Shown: positions 56,100-63,949 of the stretch, one piece after another
How positions within the stretch are numbered: position 1 is the first letter of the stretch
Layout of the letters: each line of letters opens with the position of its first letter
Assembly: GCA_012728815.1 (NCBI GenBank)
Contig: JAAYEI010000043.1
Location: 1-64,000 of the forward strand
Source of the DNA: Clostridiales bacterium
Lineage (GTDB): Bacteria > Bacillota > Clostridia > Christensenellales > Aristaeellaceae
Direction: 5' to 3'
DNA length: 64,000 nucleotides
Made by a program: the position numbers and the translations under genes
Notes under the pieces: generated by a model
The model's input: the letters and a program-made list of their open reading frames with translations, nothing else
Databases searched by the model: none
Told to the model about the DNA's origin: nothing

Positions 56100-57047
56100 A
56101 TGGACATCCTCCGTTCCCTGGCCACCAAGCTGCTGCCGGTGCTCATCGCGCTGGGGCTGGGCGTGGCCATCCGGCGCGGGCGGCTGCTGGATGAGGCCGG
56201 GGTGGCGGCGCTCAAGCGGGTGGTCACCCGGGTGACGCTGCCCTTTGTCATTTTCCAGGCTTTCTACTCCGCGGATTACAGCGCGCACGCCCTGGTGAGC
56301 GCCCTGATGGTGCTGCTGATCTGCCTGGCGCTGTTTGGCCTGGGCTTCCTGCTGCAAAGGCCGCTGCGACGCCTGACCGGGCTGCTGCCCTTCACCCTGG
56401 CTGGCTTTGAGATGGGCATGCTGGGCTTTCCGCTGTTCCTGCTGCTGGCCGGGCAGGAACACATGGGCGCCATGGCGGTGGCGGACCTGGGGCAGGAGGT
56501 CTTCGTCTTCACCATCTACCTGTTCCTGCTGGGCCGGCACACCGGCGCCAGGCGGCCGCTGGGGGAGGAGCTGGGCGACATCATCAAAAACCCGGTCATC
56601 ATCGCCCTGCTGCTGGGGCTGCTGGCCGGTGCCAGCGGGCTGACGGGCGCCCTTGCGGGCAGCCTGGCGGAGGAGACGCTGCACGCGGTGTCCGGCTTTG
56701 TCAGCGCGCCGACCGCGGTGCTGATTTTGCTGAGCATCGGGTATGACCTGCGCCTGGAGCGGGGCGTCCTGGGCCGGGCGGCCCTGGTGGTGCTGCTGCG
56801 GCTGGTGGCCGTGGCGGGGGTGGGTGGCGGGCTGACCCTGCTGCTCTTCCGCCTGGTGCCCTACAGCCCGCCCCTGCTGCTGGCCCTGCTGATGATGTTC
56901 TGCCTGCCCGCGCCCTTTGCGCTGCCGGTCTACTCCCGCAGCGGGCAGGAGGCGCGGTTTGTGGCCATGTTCCTGTCCCTGGGCACCCTGCTGTTTGTGG
57001 GGCTGTTCGCCCTGCTGCTGGCCATCGCGCCCGGGCTGCTGGGCTGA
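56100..57047 (+). CDS. AEC-family transporter (auxin-efflux-carrier type)
   Basis: 315 residues, ten predicted membrane helices in two inverted halves, with the family pattern KLLPVLIALGLGVAIRRGRLL and ALKRVVTRVTLPFVIFQAF, GFEMGMLGFPLFLLL, IIKNPVIIALLLGLL and LPAPFALPVYS, where the crossover prolines lie. Bacterial members move dicarboxylates such as malate or malonate, or amino acids; the substrate here is unknown. GGGAGG precedes the ATG. Confidence 0.92.
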   Translation: MDILRSLATKLLPVLIALGLGVAIRRGRLLDEAGVAALKRVVTRVTLPFVIFQAFYSADYSAHALVSALMVLLICLALFGLGFLLQRPLRRLTGLLPFTLAGFEMGMLGFPLFLLLAGQEHMGAMAVADLGQEVFVFTIYLFLLGRHTGARRPLGEELGDIIKNPVIIALLLGLLAGASGLTGALAGSLAEETLHAVSGFVSAPTAVLILLSIGYDLRLERGVLGRAALVVLLRLVAVAGVGGGLTLLLFRLVPYSPPLLLALLMMFCLPAPFALPVYSRSGQEARFVAMFLSLGTLLFVGLFALLLAIAPGLLG

Positions 57048-57125
57048 GGCGGTGGCGCGGTTGGGATCCGCCTGTGGTATGATGGGCCCAGCACACGCGC
57101 GAACGCGAACAGGGAGGTTCAAGGC

Positions 57126-58010
57126 ATGCCCAGCGTGATCAGCTCACTCATCAAGGCGCAGATCAGCCTGCTCAATCCCCTGATCAACGCCCTCACCCTG
57201 GACACCCAGCGCAAGCTGCAGGACAGCCTGGGCACCCTGGGTTCCCGGGCGGCCGCCAACAAGACCGGCAGCCACGAGGTGGCGCTGGCCCACTGCCAGG
57301 CGGCCTGGGTGTTCCCGCTGCAGGGGCAGGTGCGGGGCGCGGCGCTGTACCTGCATGGCGGCGCCTACACCTCCGGCAGCCTGGACTATGCCCGCGGCTT
57401 TGGCGGCATGCTGGCGATGGACAGCCAGCGCGGGGTGCTGTGCCTGGGCTACCGCCTGGCGCCCGAGCACCCCTTCCCCGCCGCCCTTGAGGACGCGCTG
57501 GCGGCCTACCGGCTGATGCTGGCCCGCTACCCGGCGCGGGAGATCGCCCTGGTGGGCGAGTCCGCCGGGGGCGGGTTGTGCTTCTGCCTGGCCCTTTACC
57601 TCAAGCAGCTGGGCCTGCCCCTGCCCGGGCGGGTGGTGGCGCTTTCCCCCTGGGTGGACCTGCGCCAGTCCCTGGCCGCCTGCCAGCTGCTGGGGCGCGA
57701 CCCGGTGCTCTCCTGCGAGGGGCTGCAACAGGCGGCCGCCCTCTACCTGGATGGCCACCCGGCGGAGGACCCGCTGGCCTCCCCCCTCTATGGCGACCTG
57801 CGGGGCCTGCCCCAGAGCCTCATCATCACCGGGGGGGACGAGATCCTGCTGGCCGAGTCCCGGGAGATGCACGCGCGGCTGCTGGCCGCGGGTGTGCCCG
57901 CCCGGCTGCACGTGGAGGAGGGGATGTGGCATGTCTACCCCCTCTACCCGGTGCCGGAGGCCCGCCAGGCCCAGGCCCTGGTGCGCGACTTCCTGGCGGA
58001 GGCCCTGTGA
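57126..58010 (+). CDS. Alpha/beta-hydrolase esterase of the hormone-sensitive-lipase group
   Basis: 294 residues with the HSL oxyanion motif HGG (77-79) in LYLHGGAYTSGS, nucleophile S146 in GESAGGG, acidic residue in ITGGDEIL and His in GMWHVYPL. It cleaves short acyl esters; cytoplasmic, with an amphipathic N-terminal helix. The downstream gene starts inside its stop codon (GTGA), so it works with the acyltransferase that follows, perhaps making and breaking the same ester (inference). Confidence 0.93.
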   Translation: MPSVISSLIKAQISLLNPLINALTLDTQRKLQDSLGTLGSRAAANKTGSHEVALAHCQAAWVFPLQGQVRGAALYLHGGAYTSGSLDYARGFGGMLAMDSQRGVLCLGYRLAPEHPFPAALEDALAAYRLMLARYPAREIALVGESAGGGLCFCLALYLKQLGLPLPGRVVALSPWVDLRQSLAACQLLGRDPVLSCEGLQQAAALYLDGHPAEDPLASPLYGDLRGLPQSLIITGGDEILLAESREMHARLLAAGVPARLHVEEGMWHVYPLYPVPEARQAQALVRDFLAEAL

Positions 58011-59290
58011 ACCGCCCCCGCCGCCCGCAGGTGCCCGACTGGCTCAAGCTGGACAACGCCGCCAAGATTTACCCGGCCGCCCGCACCAAGGGCTGGATGC
58101 CCATGTTCCGCGTGTCCATCACCTTTTTGGAGGAGATTGACAAGCCGCTGATGCAGCAGGCCCTGCAAAACACCCTGCAGCGCATCCCGCTGTTCTCCTA
58201 CCGCCTGCGCCGGGGCCTGTTCTGGCATTATTTTGAGCGCCAGCGGGCGGTGCCCCAGGTGGTGGAGGACGCCCGCAACCCGCTGCTGCCCATCAACCTG
58301 ACCGGGGAGCGGGATTTCATGTTCCGCCTCAGGGTGCACAGGCGCCGCGTGGCGCTGGAGGTTTTCCACGCGCTGACGGACGGCTACGGCGCGGCCAGCT
58401 TCCTCACCACCCTGGCGGCGGACTACCTGCGCCTCAAGACCGGCCGGGCCATCCCGCCCCAGGGCATGGTGCTGGATACGCGGGATGCCCCGCGCAGCGC
58501 TGAGTGGGAGGACGCCTTCCAGCGCCACGCCCGGGGCCGCACCAGCCCCCGGGGCGAGCAGCGCGCCTGGCAGATGAAGGGCACGCGCATTGACCGGCGC
58601 CACCTGCGGGTGATCACCGGGGTCTTGCCCACGGAGAAGCTGCTGGCCCTGGCCCGTGCCCGGGGCACCACGGTGAACACCCTGCTGGCGGCCATCCTGC
58701 TGCAGGCGCTGCTCAGGCAAAAGGAGCGCAGCCGCCGGGGCCGCAACAAGCCGGTCAAGCTGTCCCTGCCGGTCAACCTGCGCCGCTACTACGGCGCCAC
58801 CACCCTGCGCAACTTCTCCTTTTACGTCAACGTGCCCGCGCGGCTGGACTGGGGGTTGGACAGCCTGGACAGCCTCATCACCTACCTGACCCACTACATG
58901 GGCCTGGAAACCATGGAGGCCCAGCTCAACGCGCGCTTCTCAGCCAACGTGAAGGCCGAGCGCAACAAGGTGCTGCGCCTGGCGCCCCTGGCCGTCAAAT
59001 CCCTGGTGCTCAAGATGATGTACCGCTTCACGGGGGAAAACTACATGACCAGCACCCTCACCAACCTTGGCCGGATCGACCTGCCCCCCCAGATGCTCTC
59101 CCGGGTGGAGCGCATGGACCTGATTCTGGGCCCGGCGCAGAAGGCGCCGCTGTCAGCGGCCGTGATCAGCGCCGCCGGCAAAACCTGCCTCACCTTCTCC
59201 AAAACCATCAGCCAGAGCGAGGTGGAGCGCCAGGTGTTCACCACCCTGGTCCAGCTGGGCGTGCCGGTGATGGTGGAGAGCAACGACTGA
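58007..59290 (+). CDS. Condensation/alcohol-acetyltransferase-like enzyme (HXXXD family)
   Basis: A GTG start, with GGCGGAGG 5 nt upstream, overlaps the esterase stop. The 427-residue protein matches the condensation/acyltransferase fold: catalytic HALTD (H121, D125) in VFHALTDGYGAASF, KLSLPVNLRRYYG, LRNFSFYVNV, and LTNLGRIDLPPQM in place of the DFGWG block. These enzymes join an acyl-CoA to an alcohol or amine. Substrate unknown; sits between an HSL-type esterase and a DUF6320 membrane protein, a set I recall from other Clostridia. Confidence 0.85.
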   Translation: MNRPRRPQVPDWLKLDNAAKIYPAARTKGWMPMFRVSITFLEEIDKPLMQQALQNTLQRIPLFSYRLRRGLFWHYFERQRAVPQVVEDARNPLLPINLTGERDFMFRLRVHRRRVALEVFHALTDGYGAASFLTTLAADYLRLKTGRAIPPQGMVLDTRDAPRSAEWEDAFQRHARGRTSPRGEQRAWQMKGTRIDRRHLRVITGVLPTEKLLALARARGTTVNTLLAAILLQALLRQKERSRRGRNKPVKLSLPVNLRRYYGATTLRNFSFYVNVPARLDWGLDSLDSLITYLTHYMGLETMEAQLNARFSANVKAERNKVLRLAPLAVKSLVLKMMYRFTGENYMTSTLTNLGRIDLPPQMLSRVERMDLILGPAQKAPLSAAVISAAGKTCLTFSKTISQSEVERQVFTTLVQLGVPVMVESND

Positions 59291-59309
59291 CGATACCGGA
59301 GGGCCAACC

Positions 59310-60014
59310 ATGTCCTATTGTGTGCAATGCGGCGTTTTGCTGGCGGCCGGCCTGGACCGCTGCCCGCTGTGCCAGACGGTGGTGCACAACCCCAACCAGC
59401 CCGCCTGCGAGCTGCCTGACAGCGCCCACCCCGACCGCATAGAGGAAGCCATCTCCCGCATGGACCTGGGCTACGCGCGGCAGCTGTCCATCATCCTCAC
59501 CCTCATCCCCATCCTCACCGTGCTGGTGCTGGACCTGCTGGATGGTGGCGCGCTCTGGTCGCCCTATGTGGCCGGCGCCCTGGTGCTGGCCTGGTGCTTC
59601 CTGGCCGTGCCCCTGATGTTCCCCGGCCGGCGGCCCTACCTGTATGTGGCGCTGGATGTGCTGGCGCTCTGCCTGTACCTGGCGCTGATCGCCTTCATGT
59701 CAGGCGGCTTCTCCTGGTACCTGCACATTGTGCTGCCGCTGCTGGTGCTGGTGGGCGGCGTCACCCTGCTGATGCTGCTGGTCATCCGCCGCCTGGAGGC
59801 GCCCAAGCTCTACCGCGCGGCCGGGGTGGCGCTGCTGCTTGCCGGCTTTATCCTGGGGCTGGAGGTCATCGTGGACCTGGCCGCCACCCAAAGCCTGCGC
59901 CTGGGCTGGTCGGTGTACGCCGCCATCCCCTTTGTGGTGCTGGCGCTGCTGGCCATCGGGCTGCAGAACCGCCCTGGCCTGAAGGAGGAAATCCGCAAGC
60001 GCCTCTTCATCTGA
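59310..60014 (+). CDS. DUF6320-like zinc-ribbon membrane protein
   Basis: 234 residues: zinc ribbon at the N-terminus (C4, C7, C18, C21: CVQC and CPLC) and six predicted membrane helices from about residue 55, ending with KEEIRKRLFI. The position 19 nt after the acyltransferase gene and the known co-occurrence of such proteins with it suggest a membrane partner. No activity is known. CGGAGGG precedes the ATG. Confidence 0.85.
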   Translation: MSYCVQCGVLLAAGLDRCPLCQTVVHNPNQPACELPDSAHPDRIEEAISRMDLGYARQLSIILTLIPILTVLVLDLLDGGALWSPYVAGALVLAWCFLAVPLMFPGRRPYLYVALDVLALCLYLALIAFMSGGFSWYLHIVLPLLVLVGGVTLLMLLVIRRLEAPKLYRAAGVALLLAGFILGLEVIVDLAATQSLRLGWSVYAAIPFVVLALLAIGLQNRPGLKEEIRKRLFI

Positions 60015-60032
60015 GGATGTTCCCGCTGGCGC

Positions 60033-60061
60033 TTGCGCGGACAGATGGCACATGATACACT
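60033..60061 (+). promoter_or_regulatory. Promoter of murB-whiA
   Basis: TTGCGC, 17-nt spacer, TACACT, about 22 nt before the murB start. Confidence 0.5.
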
Positions 60062-60083
60062 GATGCATCAAGACGGAGGACCC

Positions 60084-60998
60084 ATGCCAGAAGACCTGAA
60101 CACCACCTGGGGCAGGCTGCTGTCCCAGCGCTTTTTGCGGCAGGCGCCGCTTGCGCCTCTGCTGACCATCCGCACCGGCGGCCCGGCGCGCTACCTGCTG
60201 GAGGTGAGGGATGGCCAGGAGGCCGCCCTGGCCTGGGTGACGGCGCGCTCCCTGGGCGTGCCCGTCCTCCTGATGGGCCGGGGCAGCAACCTGCTGATGC
60301 CCGATGAGGGCTTTGAAGGCCTGGTCATCCACTTTGGGGCGGACTATGCCCACATGGAGGTGGCGGGCGACCGCCTGATTGCCCAGGCCGGGGTCAGCCT
60401 CAAGGCGCTGGCCTATTTCGCGGCGGACCGCGGCCTGGCCGGGCTGGCCTTCGCCGCGGGCATCCCCGGCTCGCTGGGCGGGGGGCTCATCATGAACGCG
60501 GGCGCCTACCACGGCGAGATGGCCCAGGTGGTGGAGGCGGTGGAGTGCGTGGACCAGCAGGGCCGCCAGCACACCCTCACCCGGGAGGAGGCGCGCCTGT
60601 CCTACCGCCACTCGCTGATGATGGATGAGGGCCTGATGGTGCTGGGTGCCACCCTGCGCCTTACCCCGGGCAGCCGGGACGCCCTGTACGCCACCATGGC
60701 CGAGTTTCAGGCCCTGCGCCGGGACAAGCAGCCCCTGGCCTGGCCCAGCGCCGGCTCCTTCTTCAAGCGCCCCCCGGGCTATTATGCAGGCGCGCTGATT
60801 GAGCAGGCCGGGCTCAAGGGGCTGAGCATCGGGGGCGCCCAGGTGAGTGAGAAGCATGCCGGCTTTCTCATCAACACCGGCGGCGCCACCACGGCGGAAT
60901 TTTTGCAGCTCAAGGACCTGGTTCAGCAAAGGGTGATGGCGCGCTTTGGCGTGGCGCTGGAGCCGGAGGTGCGCATCATCACCAACGCCGCGCCATGA
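60084..60998 (+). CDS. murB: UDP-N-acetylenolpyruvoylglucosamine reductase
   Basis: Second committed step of peptidoglycan precursor synthesis, NADPH- and FAD-dependent. 304 residues: FAD loop TIRTGGPARYL, LLMGRGSNLLMPDEGF, GIPGSLGGGLIMNAGAYHGEM, LSYRHSL and the catalytic Ser in WPSAGSFFKRPPG, with Glu in the EVRIITN end (LEPEVRIITN). The lack of the long tyrosine-loop marks type II (Gram-positive form). GGAGGA precedes the chosen ATG. Stop overlaps the whiA start (ATGA). Confidence 0.97.
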   Translation: MPEDLNTTWGRLLSQRFLRQAPLAPLLTIRTGGPARYLLEVRDGQEAALAWVTARSLGVPVLLMGRGSNLLMPDEGFEGLVIHFGADYAHMEVAGDRLIAQAGVSLKALAYFAADRGLAGLAFAAGIPGSLGGGLIMNAGAYHGEMAQVVEAVECVDQQGRQHTLTREEARLSYRHSLMMDEGLMVLGATLRLTPGSRDALYATMAEFQALRRDKQPLAWPSAGSFFKRPPGYYAGALIEQAGLKGLSIGGAQVSEKHAGFLINTGGATTAEFLQLKDLVQQRVMARFGVALEPEVRIITNAAP

Positions 60999-61966
60999 GC
61001 TTCACCTCCCAGGTCAAGTCCGAGCTGGCGGCGCTCAAAACCCAGGCGCGCTGCTGCGTCACGGCGGAATTGGGCGGCTTCATCATGGGCGCCTCGGTGA
61101 TCACCCTGTCCGGCCAGCGCCAGCTGAGCCTGAGCATCCGCACCCAGAGCGCGGCGGTGCTACGCCGGGCGCTGACGCTGTTCAAGGCCAGCGGCCCGGC
61201 CGCCGCCCGGCCCCGGCTGCTGCTGCGGGAGCGGCTGGCCGGCCGCCGGGAGTACCTGCTGGCCCTCTCCCACCAGGACACCCACCGCCTGCTGCGCGAC
61301 CAGGGCATGCTGCGCCCGCAGGAGGGCGGGGGGGAGCGCTTCGCCGCCCCCCGGCGCGTGATGCGGCGCAACTGCTGCCGCCGCGCCTATCTGCGCGGCA
61401 GCTTCCTGGCCTGTGGCTACATCGCCGACCCCAGGCGGCGCTACCATGTGGAATGGGTCTTCCAGGACCGGGCCCGGGCCATGCGCCTCAAGCGGGTGCT
61501 GGGGCAGGTGGGGCTGGCGGCCACCCTGGGCGAGCGCCGGGGCAGCAGCCTGCTCACCCTCAAGGGGGGCGACCAGGTGTCCGAGCTGCTCAAGCTGATG
61601 GGCGCCTCCCTGGCGGTGCTGTCGCTGGAGAACTGCCGGGCGGAAAAAAGCCTGCGCGAGCGCGCCAACCGCGCGGTCAACTGCGACCAGGCCAACCTGG
61701 GCCGGCAGCTGTCCGCCGCGCAGCGGCAGATTGCCGCCATTGAGGCCCTGTCCCGGGGCCAGGGGCTCAGCACCCTGCCCCCGCGGCTGGAGGCGCTGGC
61801 CCGGCTGCGGCTCAGCCAGCCCGACGCCCGCCTGCAGGACCTGGGCCAGCAGCTGGACCCGCCCCTGGGCAAGTCCGGCGTGGCCCACCAGATGCGCCGG
61901 CTGCTGGCCTTGAGCGAGCAGCTGGAGGCCGCCCCCGAAGGCAGGGCGGGCGATACCCCGGATTAA
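60995..61966 (+). CDS. whiA: DNA-binding protein WhiA
   Basis: A Gram-positive-specific protein, 323 residues, with an N-terminal LAGLIDADG-like fold (SFTSQVKSELAAL, CCVTAELGGFIMGAS, RAYLRGSFLACGYIADP) and a C-terminal helix-turn-helix (LEALARLRLSQPDARLQDLGQ, LGKSGVAHQMRRLLAL). WhiA influences cell division and chromosome segregation in Bacilli and sporulation in Streptomyces. In most Firmicutes rapZ and yvcK lie between murB and whiA; here they are absent and whiA is coupled straight to murB. Confidence 0.95.
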   Translation: MSFTSQVKSELAALKTQARCCVTAELGGFIMGASVITLSGQRQLSLSIRTQSAAVLRRALTLFKASGPAAARPRLLLRERLAGRREYLLALSHQDTHRLLRDQGMLRPQEGGGERFAAPRRVMRRNCCRRAYLRGSFLACGYIADPRRRYHVEWVFQDRARAMRLKRVLGQVGLAATLGERRGSSLLTLKGGDQVSELLKLMGASLAVLSLENCRAEKSLRERANRAVNCDQANLGRQLSAAQRQIAAIEALSRGQGLSTLPPRLEALARLRLSQPDARLQDLGQQLDPPLGKSGVAHQMRRLLALSEQLEAAPEGRAGDTPD

Positions 61967-62251
61967 CCTGGACACCGCGCTGTTCCCGGCAAGGTTTGGC
62001 CGGTGAGCGGCGTTGTATGAGTAGATACCGCCTGCCCCCGGCAAGCGGGGCGGATGGACCTTGGTGTTGATGCGAAGCGTGCCGCCGCGCGGACGGCCCT
62101 TGCCCTGGCGTGCCCGCCGGGCCAGGGGCGGGCGACGCGGCCCGTGCCTTCGCCTGATACCAGCGCCCGGCGGAAGGTCCCCGCAACCATATGGCCACCT
62201 GATCATGCCTCACTACAGCCGCGGCCTGGCGCCGCGGGAAAGGAACCCCCG

Positions 62252-62509
62252 ATGATCACCAGGAAGGTGACCCTGGGCGGCGTGCTGCCCTTCTCACCCA
62301 CCCGCGCGCAAACGCTGGTGGAGTTGGCCAATTCCTTCGTCTGCAACATCATCCTGCAGGACAGCCGCGGCACCTTCAACGGCAAGTCCATGCTGGGCAT
62401 GCTGTCCCTGGGCAAGCTGTCCGGGCGGGAGATGCTGCTGCTGGCCGAGGGCCGGGACGCCCAGCGCGCGGTGGACGAGCTGGCGCTGAGCCTGGAAGCG
62501 GAGGCGTGA
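62252..62509 (+). CDS. Crh/HPr-like protein lacking the catalytic histidine
   Basis: 85 residues with the HPr fold: MITRKVTLGGVLP, VELANSFVCNIILQDSRG, then KSMLGMLSLG, which holds the regulatory Ser46 and its flanks as in HPr. At the position of His15 there is Ser (PFSPTRAQ for the usual G-I/L-H-A-R-P-A), and Arg17 is Thr. So it cannot carry phosphate in the PTS by His, but could still be phosphorylated at Ser46 by HPr kinase, like Crh of Bacillus subtilis, whose gene also follows whiA. 285 nt from whiA, with GGGAAAGGA upstream. Confidence 0.9.
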   Translation: MITRKVTLGGVLPFSPTRAQTLVELANSFVCNIILQDSRGTFNGKSMLGMLSLGKLSGREMLLLAEGRDAQRAVDELALSLEAEA

Positions 62510-62575
62510 GGCCGCCTGGCCGGTTGGCCCCGCCTGAACCGCTGTCACAAAAAAGGCAGGCAAACCCTGCCTGCG

Positions 62576-62604
62576 TTGACAATTTGTTACATTAATGTTA
62601 TAAA
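62576..62604 (+). promoter_or_regulatory. Near-consensus promoter of the M15-like gene
   Basis: TTGACA, 17-nt spacer, TATAAA (preceded by TGT). The best sigma-A match in the window; 54 nt upstream of the start codon. A small 6-bp hairpin (GGCAGG/CCTGCC, 62555-62571) lies just before it. Confidence 0.85.
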
Positions 62605-62658
62605 GTGCTTAGATTCCAGGGGAGTCCACCTGCGCCACGGCGCGAAAGGATGGTCAAG

Positions 62659-63792
62659 ATGTCAAACACAAGCAAGGTGGATCCGTTTCGCAAACTGCTG
62701 AAATGGGCCATTGTCCTGCTGGTCCTGCTGGCGCTCTTCCTCACCGCCTATGTGCTGATGGACAAGTATCAGCAGGGTGAGCGCGATCGCATCGCCCAGC
62801 GCATCAGCGAGGAAAACCAGCAGATCATTGAGGAGAACAACCGCGCCCGCGCTGAGCAGCAGGCCCAGCTGGACGCGGGGGAGGTCAAGACCTGGCCTGA
62901 GCCCAGGGCCGAGGGCTGGGACGTGCTGGATTTGAGCGACTTCCCTGTCAATGGCGTGCGCGAGCAGGCGGTCACCCGGGCAGAGTTGCTCAAGGGCGGG
63001 CTGCTGCTGGTCAACCGCTGGCACCCCATGCCGGGGGACTTCACCCTGGTGGAGGGTGACATCAAGTCCATCGGGATAGAGACCAACTACCGGGTGCCGG
63101 TGGAGAACGCCAACGTGCGGCTGATGGACAACGTGATCACGGCGCTGGACAAGCTGATTGCCGATGCCAAGGAAGATGGGCAGGAGTACTTCATCGCCCG
63201 GGAGGGCTACCGTGACGCCGCCACCCAGCTGGCCAACTGGGAGAAGGAGGTGGCCCGCCACACCGCGCGCTACTCCGGCGACGCGCTGATTGAGCGGGCG
63301 CGCGAGCGCGTGTCCTACCCCGGCACCAGCGACTACCACACCGCGCTGAGCGTGAACATGGACGTCTACAACCGCAACGACTCGGTGCTCAACCAGACCA
63401 AGTTCCAAAAGTCCAACCAGGCCGCCTGGCTCAACGAGCACGGCTGGAAATACGGCTTTGTCTTCCGCTTCCCGGTGCAGGGCTACCCCGCCATGGACAC
63501 GGTGGACAAATCCTACAAGACCGGCATCAACCTGCAGATGGACACCTACCGCTATGTGGGCGTGCCCCATGCCGCCGCCATGCAGGTGCTGGGCTTCTCC
63601 CTGGAGGAGTACATCGACCACCTCATTGCCCACCCCCACATCGCGGTCTATGAGGACGGCGTCCTCAGGTACGAGATATACCGCCTGCCCGGGGGCAGCA
63701 CTGACACCACCATCTCGCTGCCCGCCCGCGCGGTGGACTACCTGGCTTCCACCGACAACATGGACGGCATCATCGTGGCCGCCATCTACTGA
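62659..63792 (+). CDS. Membrane-anchored VanY/M15-family D-Ala-D-Ala carboxypeptidase homologue with lost zinc ligands
   Basis: 377 residues: membrane helix at about 13-34, a coiled coil (about 38-75), and an M15/VanY domain. The zinc motif SxHxxGxAxD reads S-D-Y-H-T-A-L-S-V-N (224-233; His to Y226, Asp to N233), and the ExWH motif reads Q-M-D-T (293-296; general-base Glu to Gln, His to Thr). The rest of the fold is kept (FIAREGYRD, AAWLNEHGWKYGFVFRFP, KTGI, YRYVGVPHAAAM). It is probably a non-catalytic peptidoglycan-binding or regulatory protein. AAAGGA lies 8 nt before the ATG used; another ATG 9 nt upstream overlaps it. Confidence 0.88.
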   Translation: MSNTSKVDPFRKLLKWAIVLLVLLALFLTAYVLMDKYQQGERDRIAQRISEENQQIIEENNRARAEQQAQLDAGEVKTWPEPRAEGWDVLDLSDFPVNGVREQAVTRAELLKGGLLLVNRWHPMPGDFTLVEGDIKSIGIETNYRVPVENANVRLMDNVITALDKLIADAKEDGQEYFIAREGYRDAATQLANWEKEVARHTARYSGDALIERARERVSYPGTSDYHTALSVNMDVYNRNDSVLNQTKFQKSNQAAWLNEHGWKYGFVFRFPVQGYPAMDTVDKSYKTGINLQMDTYRYVGVPHAAAMQVLGFSLEEYIDHLIAHPHIAVYEDGVLRYEIYRLPGGSTDTTISLPARAVDYLASTDNMDGIIVAAIY

Positions 63793-63812
63793 GTTCAAGG
63801 ATCATGACCTAT

Positions 63813-63839
63813 CCCCGGGCCCTGTGCCCGGGGTTTTTT
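63813..63839 (+). terminator. Rho-independent terminator
   Basis: An 8-bp stem (CCCCGGGC/GCCCGGGG, 5-nt loop) and six T, 20 nt after the M15-like stop. Confidence 0.92.
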
Positions 63840-63885
63840 GTGCCGCGGGGCGGGTGCATGTCAATACCGCCCGGATACCGACCAC

Positions 63886-63914
63886 TTGACGAAGGCACCC
63901 CCGTCTTGTATGAT
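63886..63914 (+). promoter_or_regulatory. Promoter of the last gene in the window
   Basis: TTGACG, 17-nt spacer, TATGAT, 35 nt before the start codon. Confidence 0.7.
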
Positions 63915-63949
63915 TGGCACACCATAGAAATATACAAGGAGGTCCTTCC

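Noticed and set aside
61967..62251. Possible extra gene (rapZ or yvcK remnant) between whiA and the crh-like gene
   Set aside because: The stretch has only short frames without family motifs, and one hairpin (CCCTGGC/GCCAGGG near 62105-62128); nothing resembles RapZ or YvcK.
62555..62571. Hairpin GGCAGG/CCTGCC with a six-A run as a minus-strand terminator
   Set aside because: The minus-strand T-run would be convincing, but no minus-strand gene lies upstream of it; it may only be a weak plus-strand hairpin after the crh-like gene.
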